NCBI GenBank assembly: GCA_963823675.1
Contig: CAWGMT010000008.1
Coordinates: 1,178,001-1,242,000 of the forward strand
DNA: 64,000 bases
Direction: 5' to 3'
Source: CAWGMT01 sp963823675
GTDB lineage: Bacteria > Planctomycetota > Planctomycetia > Isosphaerales > Isosphaeraceae
Shown: positions 58,001-64,000 of the stretch, in pieces
Numbering within the stretch: the stretch's first letter is position 1
Layout: every line of letters starts with the position of its first letter
The notes under the pieces: generated by a model
Told to the model about the DNA's origin: nothing
Databases searched by the model: none
Seen by the model: the letters and a program-made list of their open reading frames with translations, nothing else
Program-made: the position numbers and the translations under genes

Positions 58001-58525
58001 CTCAACCCTGGTTTTATCCGGAACTGGTATGACCTCGCCAAGTGCGAGGTCGCGCTGGACGATCTGAAAGCCTACAGGAGCAATTGCGCGGAAATGGTCG
58101 AAAAATTCGCTGGAACGAAGGACCCGAACGAGGCCAACATGGTCGCCTGGGCGGCCGCGCTTGCCCCCAACGCGCTGCCCGATTACCGGAAAGTCCTGAA
58201 TATGATGAAGCCGTTGATCGACGCCAAGAATGGGTGGTGGGGTAACTTGAACAACTACGGAGCACTTCTCTACCGCGCGGGGCAGTATCAAGGTGCAATA
58301 AGGTACCTTAATCAATCGATCGAACGTCAGAAGGGCAAGGGAAGCGCCGAGGACTGGGTTTTCATCGCAATGGCCCGGCACCGCCTGAGACAGCCGGGCG
58401 ACCAGGAAGCTCTCGAGACGGCCAAGGCCTTGGCGGGCACGACCGCACACTCCTGGGATCACCTCGACGTCGAACATCTCCTGGAGGAGGCCCGTCAGGA
58501 GCTCGCCCTGCCGCCGCCGCTGTGA
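55010..58525 (+). CDS. receptor kinase 2, C-terminal sensor part (DUF1080, WD40, TPR)
   Basis: A 1171-codon frame. The C-lobe end (KRPAERPATMTELIALLESC) leads to a linker and a transmembrane helix (GAVVAAVGAIAILGIILARF). A DUF1080-like jelly roll follows (KSIFDGTSAKGWML, GCNSGVFIHVSDL, GIEVQLDDAAGKG), then about six WD40 repeats (LTAGQDKTARLWDLKSGREI, VTGCNDGFVRLWDLETGREI). TPR units come next (KRPDDARLLIERGRVLSELG), then a PA14-like segment (VGTDDMGRVWFNGRQVLDSP) and more TPRs to the end. Probably an outer sensing module of a transmembrane kinase; ligand unknown. Confidence 0.85.
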   Translation: MMAKRPAERPATMTELIALLESCKASAAEARAAAGEPPKSRPELKVFDEPLKRTAPAKTKAEPSISTMRDEPQERLRINEDLRLEDLVMDVRPETPPAPLPASPKAPRPAVDRPKRAALPPSSRRRQHTGAVVAAVGAIAILGIILARFTLFSGTTVPPPARSGSAAADAPMPTAIAASSESRDTRTSASQPNPNLDSKSIFDGTSAKGWMLRDGKPLPQRHVQPDGLNPRGSGSYLVVYEQKLGDFVLDFDYKLSKGCNSGVFIHVSDLNDPVNTGIEVQLDDAAGKGLHDPGAFYGLVPPRVQAQKPPGVWNHMTVTARGPVVAVSLNGTAVSSINLDDWPVPGKRPDGSDHKFRNVAIARLPRTGYVGFQDHGSDCWFKNIVLNSPLSSTGPDSSISIAGRGAATTPAQPATLPEPYIETARFIGHEDGSFVEQVRLLPDGKRLLTAGQDKTARLWDLKSGREIRRLWHPAGIRAAVVLRDGRRAVTGCNDGFVRLWDLETGREIRRLAKHTGAAITVTVSADGRWVLSGGDEAFLRLSDVETQVEVPKVEWQSPGVWSLAISHDGQRLLAGCADGIVRLGDLKSNAPLSPLEQHSGWAFGVAFAPDDRHAVSSCIGQLIFWDLGAKKVVRQRNMEERQLAAIALANSHRVVFCSHFKLKNNGVSNDGRIGTWDFDSDDPPLIVHRGAPGHLSLALLPDGGIVTGDVDGLARVWEPSASIARAREMVNAGKTVDGVTEYGKAIAKRPDDARLLIERGRVLSELGRASEADADFTRAARLAPDNPQLFIDAGWWLAGPYPPNFDLAIESDSATDPSKPPPPSGTEPRQWRRAPTRPSGLVNMTPEFASFDKNVAGYAMTTLYSATERKAVLLVGTDDMGRVWFNGRQVLDSPRYTPPGANPIEVTLQPGRNTILARVVNTLREHGLYLRISDKPVDFLYAHFARQSWEEATKDYARALAEEPSNVDTGFHHRGAGSLARTRRWKEAIPAYKRSIELNPGFIRNWYDLAKCEVALDDLKAYRSNCAEMVEKFAGTKDPNEANMVAWAAALAPNALPDYRKVLNMMKPLIDAKNGWWGNLNNYGALLYRAGQYQGAIRYLNQSIERQKGKGSAEDWVFIAMARHRLRQPGDQEALETAKALAGTTAHSWDHLDVEHLLEEARQELALPPPL

Positions 58526-58737
58526 GTCCTTCGAGGCAAACCGATGACGGCAACCGCAGTCTGGAGCGGTCGTGCAGGCCATATACCTCCCGGCCGAGGC
58601 AGGCCGCGCTGTTCACTTTTCCGCTCGAGGCGACCTATAATCGAAGCCGGTAAAATCGGTCCGCACCCGAACAGAACCGCGCTGCGAGTGACCGGGTGAC
58701 GCAGGAGCCGAGACGCTGTACCGAGGAGAGGGATCGC

Positions 58738-60054
58738 ATGCCGAGCGGCGATCGAGCCGACGATGGGCCTGACAAAGCACCGGGAACCGATCAATCGCCG
58801 ACGCAAAGCGATCTTGCCAGCCCGCCTCCCAGGTTGCGCTTTGTCGTTGATGAGACGGTCGCGCTGAATAGCGTTTCGAGCTCGAGCGAGGCGTCAAGGC
58901 TTCCTCGCGACACGTCCGGTGCGGTCGCCGACCTGGCTGAATTCCAACAAACCTTGATCGAGCTGGGACTGATCAGCGGCACGGAGCTCAGGGCGTTTGA
59001 GGTCGACGCGTCCCTGGGAGTCCTGGGGCTGGCGCGGTCCCTGGTCCGCGCCGGCCGGTTGACCCCCTACCAGTCGGCGGCTATTTATCAGAAGAAGAGC
59101 CGCGGGCTCTTGATCGGCGAGTACCAGATCCTCGACAAGCTCGGCCAAGGCGGAATGGGCATGGTCTTCAAGGCGCGGCACCGCCATACAGGGCGGCTGG
59201 GCGCGCTGAAGATATTGCCTCCATCGTTTGCGCGCGACCGCAACGCCGTCTTGCGCTTCAAGCGCGAGATCGAGGCCGCCGGCCGGCTCAAGCACCCCAA
59301 TCTCGTCGCGGCGTTCGATGCCGCTGAAGACCGGGGCGTGCACTTTCTGGTGATGGACTATGTCGCTGGCAGCGACCTGGATCAGATTATCCGTGCACGC
59401 GGGCCGATGTCAGTCGTTGAGGCGGTCGATTGCCTGATCCAGGCGGTGCGCGGTCTGGAAGCGGCCCACGCCGCAGGGATCGTGCATCGCGACATCAAGC
59501 CCGGCAACCTCATGCTCGATGGCGACGGAACCGTGCGCGTGCTCGACCTGGGCCTGGCACGGATCGTCGAGGCCGCCAATCCGCTCGGCCAGGCCGCCGG
59601 CAAGCGGCTCACCGACAGCGGCATGTGCATGGGAACCGTTGACTACATGGCGCCCGAACAGGCCGAGGATTCGCGACAGGCCGGCCATCGCGCTGACATT
59701 TACAGCCTGGGCTGCACGCTCTATTACTTGCTCACGGGCTCCCATCCGTTTGACGGTGAAACAACCCTCAAGCGGCTGATGGCCCATCAACAGCAGCCCG
59801 CCCCCAAGCTGCGGGTCGCCCGTGCGGATGTGCCGCCCGCCCTGGAGACGGTGTTCCAGAAGATGATGGCCAAGCAGCCCGCCGAGCGCCCGGCCACGAT
59901 GAGCGAGCTGATCGTTCACCTGTTGCGCTGCAAGTCGGCGGCTGCCGCCGCGCCGAGCCCCACGACCGGCGATTCCCCCGCCAAGACCCACGCGCCCTTG
60001 CGCACTTTCAACGAGCCCGCGCAAGCAAGACGCGGTCCCCAGAACCGATATTGA
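58738..60054 (+). CDS. receptor Ser/Thr kinase 3, N-terminal part
   Basis: Third paralogue, more diverged. From ATG 58738 (MPSGDRADDG), aligned with the starts of kinases 1 and 2 and preceded by gagagggatcgc, it encodes 438 residues. The kinase domain is complete through the C-lobe: GQGGMG, LGALKIL with the lysine, HRDIKPGN, DLG, and RVARADVPPALETVFQKMMA, which is the segment broken in the other two. The frame then ends at QARRGPQNRY. Reading one base over gives KQDAVPRTDIEPSIVTERDG and continues into the next frame, so a one-base shift near 60027 splits this gene too. Confidence 0.87.
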   Translation: MPSGDRADDGPDKAPGTDQSPTQSDLASPPPRLRFVVDETVALNSVSSSSEASRLPRDTSGAVADLAEFQQTLIELGLISGTELRAFEVDASLGVLGLARSLVRAGRLTPYQSAAIYQKKSRGLLIGEYQILDKLGQGGMGMVFKARHRHTGRLGALKILPPSFARDRNAVLRFKREIEAAGRLKHPNLVAAFDAAEDRGVHFLVMDYVAGSDLDQIIRARGPMSVVEAVDCLIQAVRGLEAAHAAGIVHRDIKPGNLMLDGDGTVRVLDLGLARIVEAANPLGQAAGKRLTDSGMCMGTVDYMAPEQAEDSRQAGHRADIYSLGCTLYYLLTGSHPFDGETTLKRLMAHQQQPAPKLRVARADVPPALETVFQKMMAKQPAERPATMSELIVHLLRCKSAAAAAPSPTTGDSPAKTHAPLRTFNEPAQARRGPQNRY

Positions 60055-60064
60055 ACCATCGATC

Positions 60065-62749
60065 GTGACCGAGCGCGACGGACCGGGCGGGCTGCGAGTC
60101 GATCACGACTTGAGCGCCCTGGACCTGGTGATGGACGTGCGCACGGACGCCCCGCAGACGCCCCTGCGGGCCACAGATCGTCCTTTCGCTCGGTTCTCGT
60201 CGAGCCGGAACGGACTCGGTCGCCGGCTATCACGATACACGGTGCAGCACCTCGAAATCGCTGTGATCGCGGTTTTCACGGTCGGGCTTGTCGGTGCGCT
60301 CCTGGCCCGCCGTACATTCTTTTCCAGCCCGGACAAACCGCAAACCCCGGCGTCGGCGGAGGCCCCGGAGACTGGTGGCTCGACGCCCGAGTCGAAGGAA
60401 GCCGCCGCCCACGGCGAACCCGATCAGCATCTCGTCTCAAATACCGACACGAAGTCAACGGCTCCGGCAGCCGGGCCCACGGCCGCCAGCGCTCCCTTGG
60501 TCGAAGTTGCTCGCTTGATCGGGCACGACCATCCCTGGGTTGAGAGTGTCAGCGCGTTACCGGACGGGCGGGCGCTCTTGTCGGGCTGCGTCGATCATAC
60601 GGTGCGGCTGTGGGACATCGCGACGGGGCGTGAGATCAAGTGTCTCTGGCATCCGGACGCGGTACGGGCCATCTTCGCGCTGCAGGATGGGCGCCGCGTC
60701 CTGACCGGCTGCGCGGACGGCTTTGTCCGCCTCTGGGACTTCCGGACAGGTCAAGAGCTGCGCCGGCTGTTCAAGCATGCCGCGATCGTGCGGGCCGTCG
60801 CGGTCTCACCGGATGGCCGCCTCGCGCTTTCCGGCAGCGAGGACGGTGTTCTCGTACTCTCCGACCTCGAGAAGGGAGGCGAAGTCCGTAGGTTCGAAGG
60901 CCAGGCCTGCGCCGTGTGGTGTGCGGCATTTTCGCCCGACGGCTCACGAGTGCTCACGGGGGGACACGATGGCATCCTCCGGGTTGGTAACACAACCTCG
61001 AGCGAAGCGCTCGTGCCGCACGTGGGTCATAAGGCTGGAGCCTCCATCTGGAGCGTGGCTTTTTCTTCGGACGGCCGACGCGCCGTGACAGGCAGCCACG
61101 ATGGAACTTTGATCGTCTGGAACCTCGACAGCGGGCAAGTCGTGCGCCAGCTCGATGCCCAGGCGGGGTGGATCCGCTGCGCCGCATTCCTGCCCGGCGG
61201 GCGGCGCGTGGTTTGTGGCACACAGAATGGAACTCTGGCTGTTTGGGATCTAGAGACCGGCGAGCGACTCCGTGCCTTCCGGAACGGGATTTGCCACAGC
61301 GGGATCGCGCTCTTGCCCGGCGGAGAGATTGCCACGGCCGACGCCGACGGGCTGGTGCGGATCTGGCAGTTCTCACAGCCGATCGCCCGGGCCCGGAACC
61401 TGGCGGCAAACGGGCAGACCGAAAGAGCACTCGCCCCGTACCAGAGGGCGATTGCTGATCACCCCGGCGATGCCCGGCTCAATATCGAGCGCGGCCGGTT
61501 GCTCGCTGAGCTGGGCCGGTCTTCGAGAGCGGATGCCGACTTCAGCCGAGCCGCTCAGCTCGCGCCGGATAATCCGCAACTCTTCGTCGACGCCGGCTGG
61601 TGGGTGGCCGGTCCTTACAAGCTTGACCTCAAAACGCAAACTCCGATCGAGCAAGACGCCTCGCCGTCTCCGTCAACGCCGCCCCCTCGTTCGGGAGAAG
61701 AACCGCGGCAATGGGTACGCGCTCCCACGAAAATGCAAGGACTCGTCGCGCTCAAGCCGATCTCCCGAACCGATGAAAGGAACGTCGCTTGCTACGCCTT
61801 GGCGATCGTTCATTCCGTCACGCAGCGCGACGTCGTCATGGTGGTCGGCACCGACGATGGCGGGCGGTTCTGGCTCAACGGCCGGCAGGTGCTCGATTCG
61901 CCGCGACGCAGTGAGGCCAAGCAATATGCGATCGAAGCCAGCCTCCAGCCAGGCCGGAATACGATCCTCGCAAAAGTGGTCAATGAGGGCGGACTTCACC
62001 GGTTCTTTCTGAGGATCAGCGACGCTCCCGCAGATTTCCTCCGCGCACACGTCGGCCGCAAAGAATGGCAGAGCGCAATCCGCGACTACTCCAGTGAGCT
62101 CTTGCGCGATCCCAGTCTGCGCGATCCGAGTGTCTTCAGCCAGGGCGGCGTCGCCTTCGCCGAGCTGGGTCAGTGGAAAGAGGCCACCATTGCCTTCAAA
62201 CGATGCGTCGATCTCACCTCCGGAAGCTACTGGGCCAGGCACGACCTGTTGATCTCTTACCTGGCAGAAGGCGATCTGGCGTCTTACAGGCGGTTGTGCC
62301 GGGAGACGATCGAGACACTCGGCAAGAAACCCGACGCGCTGCTGGCCAACAACCTCGCCTGGCTGGCCGCGCTCATCCCCGACGCGGTGGCGACGCGACA
62401 CGATTACGACGAGCTGCTTCTGCTCGCCAGAAAAGTCGTCGATACCAAGGATGCACCATGGATATATCTGAACACATTTGGTGCTCTACTTTACCGTGCA
62501 GGGAAGTACGAGAGCGCCGTGAATTTCCTCAACCGCTCGATCCGGAACCCCAAGAACGAGGGCTCGGCGTTTGATTATGTCTTCCTCGCGATGGCGGCGC
62601 ACCGGTTAAGACACCCGGACGACCGCAAGGCACTGAAACGAGCGACTGAGCTGGCCGGAAAACCGTCTCCGTCGTGGAATAACCGGGCGGAGCTTCGCGT
62701 CCTGCTCGACGAGGCCAAGCGCGAGCTTGAGCTGCCGCCCGCGCGGTGA
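60065..62749 (+). CDS. receptor kinase 3, C-terminal sensor part (WD40, TPR)
   Basis: An 894-codon frame continuing kinase 3. It includes the LSALDLVMDV linker, a transmembrane helix (IAVIAVFTVGLVGALLA) and then directly WD40 repeats (LLSGCVDHTVRLWDIATGRE, LTGCADGFVRLWDFRTGQEL, VTGSHDGTLIVWNLDSGQVV). TPRs and the PA14-like segment (VGTDDGGRFWLNGRQVLDSP) complete it. Compared with kinase 2 it lacks the DUF1080 domain. The true coding sequence probably joins at about 60027. Similar C-terminal ends (LEEARQELALPP versus LDEAKRELELPP) confirm duplication of the whole gene. Confidence 0.85.
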   Translation: MTERDGPGGLRVDHDLSALDLVMDVRTDAPQTPLRATDRPFARFSSSRNGLGRRLSRYTVQHLEIAVIAVFTVGLVGALLARRTFFSSPDKPQTPASAEAPETGGSTPESKEAAAHGEPDQHLVSNTDTKSTAPAAGPTAASAPLVEVARLIGHDHPWVESVSALPDGRALLSGCVDHTVRLWDIATGREIKCLWHPDAVRAIFALQDGRRVLTGCADGFVRLWDFRTGQELRRLFKHAAIVRAVAVSPDGRLALSGSEDGVLVLSDLEKGGEVRRFEGQACAVWCAAFSPDGSRVLTGGHDGILRVGNTTSSEALVPHVGHKAGASIWSVAFSSDGRRAVTGSHDGTLIVWNLDSGQVVRQLDAQAGWIRCAAFLPGGRRVVCGTQNGTLAVWDLETGERLRAFRNGICHSGIALLPGGEIATADADGLVRIWQFSQPIARARNLAANGQTERALAPYQRAIADHPGDARLNIERGRLLAELGRSSRADADFSRAAQLAPDNPQLFVDAGWWVAGPYKLDLKTQTPIEQDASPSPSTPPPRSGEEPRQWVRAPTKMQGLVALKPISRTDERNVACYALAIVHSVTQRDVVMVVGTDDGGRFWLNGRQVLDSPRRSEAKQYAIEASLQPGRNTILAKVVNEGGLHRFFLRISDAPADFLRAHVGRKEWQSAIRDYSSELLRDPSLRDPSVFSQGGVAFAELGQWKEATIAFKRCVDLTSGSYWARHDLLISYLAEGDLASYRRLCRETIETLGKKPDALLANNLAWLAALIPDAVATRHDYDELLLLARKVVDTKDAPWIYLNTFGALLYRAGKYESAVNFLNRSIRNPKNEGSAFDYVFLAMAAHRLRHPDDRKALKRATELAGKPSPSWNNRAELRVLLDEAKRELELPPAR

Positions 62750-62819
62750 GTATATCCCGGGAGGGCGAGGCGCTGTCCGAACCTCTTCGCCGCCGCTGCG
62801 GTCAGCAAGTGAGACCCGC

Positions 62820-63503
62820 TCAAAGGGCCACACCCTGAAATTTGGCCACGCGCTCGAGGGCGCGCGCGACCTCGGCGGGAGTCTGGTACCGCAGCTCGGG
62901 CCGCTTCGCCAGCATCAGCATCACGACATCCTGGAACTGGTCGGGAATCGAGAGCTGGAATTTCTTGGGCGGAACCGGGTCGGATTGACGGATCTGGGCG
63001 ATCGTCTCGACCAGCGTCTTGGCCTGGAAGGGAGGCTTGCCGGTCAAAAGGGCGTAAAGCGTCGCACCCAGGCCGTAAATGTCGGCTCGCGTGTCGACCT
63101 CGACGTCGCTCTTGGTGCGCTCGGGTGCCATGTAGGACAGGTCGCCCACCAGCTCGCCGGGCTTGGTTATCTGCTTGGCCTTGATGCCCTCGAACGCCTT
63201 GGCCAGCATCATGTCGCCCAGCTTGGCGACGTTGTCTTGTTTGCGGACCATGATCGCCTCGGGCGAGATATTGCGATGGATGACGTGCTTTTCGTGGGCG
63301 GCTTCAAGGGCCTGGGCGATGTGCGCGCCGACCTGAAGCGCGAACCGCCAGTCGAGCATCTTCAGGGTGCCGAACTTCTCGATGAGCTTGGTCAGCGGCT
63401 GGCCGTCGACGAACTCCATGGCGAACCAGCAGGTATCGCCTTGCTTGCCCGCGCCGTAAAGCGCGATCAGGTTGGGGTGCCGCAATTCGACGGCGGTCGT
63501 CAT
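62820..63503 (-). CDS. FHA-domain Ser/Thr kinase, kinase part
   Basis: A 227-codon frame with most of a kinase domain: ELRHPNLIALYGAG, CWFAMEFVDGQPL, a catalytic loop HRNISPEAIMV in which the usual HRD aspartate is Asn, GDMML at the DFG position, DLSYMAPERTKSDV, and DIYGLGATLYALLTGKPPF. The changed HRD and DFG residues suggest a pseudokinase or a strongly modified kinase. The missing N-lobe (GPGKTGTVYKAKDTRDGKDV, AFKVL) is encoded just upstream in a shifted frame, so this joins the FHA fragment. Confidence 0.8.
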   Translation of the reverse strand: MTTAVELRHPNLIALYGAGKQGDTCWFAMEFVDGQPLTKLIEKFGTLKMLDWRFALQVGAHIAQALEAAHEKHVIHRNISPEAIMVRKQDNVAKLGDMMLAKAFEGIKAKQITKPGELVGDLSYMAPERTKSDVEVDTRADIYGLGATLYALLTGKPPFQAKTLVETIAQIRQSDPVPPKKFQLSIPDQFQDVVMLMLAKRPELRYQTPAEVARALERVAKFQGVAL

Positions 63504-64000
63504 GGCGCGGATGAACCGCTGAACGTCCTCCGGGTCCTGGGTAAAGTCGGAATGAAGGACCTTGAAGGCGACGTCCTTGCCGTCCCGCGTGTCCTTGGCC
63601 TTGTAGACCGTGCCGGTCTTTCCCGGGCCAGCAGTTGGCCCAGCTCGTAGTGTGAAAACGTCTTTCCGGTCAATACGCCCTCGTCGGGCTTGAGCTCGCG
63701 GGCGGGTTTCTGGGCAGCCTGGATCGTGCGAGCATCGGCGATGCCGGTTGTGTGCAGCTTCAGGCGCGTACCGCCGATCTGAAACTCCTCGTCGTGCTTG
63801 AGGGAATGTTCCTTGATCTTCTTACCGGCAACGAACGTCCCGCCGACGCTGTCGAGGTCGGTCAGCTTGAACTCTCCATTCTCCCAGTTCAGCTCACAAT
63901 GAAGCCGGGAAACCGACTGATCGGTCAACCGCGTGTCTGACTTCTCTCCCCGGCCGATGACCACCTTGACGCCTTCGTGCAGATCAAAGGTCCGGCCAGT
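63500..64000 (-). CDS. FHA-domain Ser/Thr kinase, FHA part (runs off the right edge)
   Basis: The frame is open to the window edge (TGRTFDLHEGVKVVIGRGEK). The FHA signature is GRGEKSDTRLTDQSVSRLHC with DLDSVGGTFVAGKKIKEHSL, a phosphothreonine-binding domain. It leads through a linker to FSHYELGQLLA, the start of a kinase N-lobe. After LLARERP the frame is wrong; a one-base shift near 63625 gives GPGKTGTVYKAKD. The 3' end overlaps the next fragment by 4 bases. The N-terminus lies beyond 64000. Confidence 0.78.
   Translation of the reverse strand, partial: TGRTFDLHEGVKVVIGRGEKSDTRLTDQSVSRLHCELNWENGEFKLTDLDSVGGTFVAGKKIKEHSLKHDEEFQIGGTRLKLHTTGIADARTIQAAQKPARELKPDEGVLTGKTFSHYELGQLLARERPARSTRPRTRGTARTSPSRSFIPTLPRTRRTFSGSSAP

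Overview
The window looks like a chromosomal segment of a GC-rich planctomycete, probably near Isosphaeraceae/Gemmataceae. The evidence is several Hanks-type receptor kinases fused to DUF1080, WD40, TPR, FHA or FGE domains, a DUF1501 protein, a Tat-exported Gfo/Idh/MocA oxidoreductase, an LEPR-like N-terminal motif (LEERMLLA) on a giant extracellular protein, a PEP-CTERM protein, and a planctomycete-type cytochrome c fused to a copper monooxygenase fold. No rRNA, tRNA or CRISPR array was recognised.

Layout. 1-2896: IS21-family element (istB partial at the left edge, istA) with repeated ends, beside a decayed kinase gene. 4108-5145: PEP-CTERM/HAF-repeat protein. 5146-7256: gene-poor, with dispersed repeats. 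7293-11009: metH, B12-dependent methionine synthase, with a promoter-like sequence immediately before its ATG. 11259-18098: double ABC-2 permease, L7/L12-like mini-protein, ammonium transporter, DUF1501 protein, VOC protein. 18149-33047 (minus): a giant surface-protein locus with two beta-helix/anchor-Q regions and about 45 tandem YDG-type repeats of 249 bp, broken in this sequence by four identical one-base insertions. 33834-37847: copper monooxygenase/cytochrome c fusion, small membrane proteins, and a decayed family gene. 38640-43161 (minus): a kinase-nSTAND-transmembrane-FGE protein whose C-terminus resembles the variable region of a diversity-generating retroelement (DGR). It is followed by a long hairpin, a deleted HRDC-type accessory gene and a 45-base template-like fragment, with no reverse transcriptase: apparently a DGR relic. 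43544-49734: membrane proteins, Gfo/Idh/MocA oxidoreductase, EF-G paralogue, hisA. 49870-50398: ATPase remnant. 50607-62749: three tandem paralogous receptor kinases with related but different sensor halves. 62820-64000: FHA-kinase running off the right edge.

Caution: at least a dozen otherwise well-conserved genes are interrupted by single-base shifts, several in short C or G runs. Residual indel errors in the assembly are a serious alternative to true pseudogenisation. Entries therefore say where the reading frame appears to continue. All family names are from recognition of motifs by eye; no database search was run.
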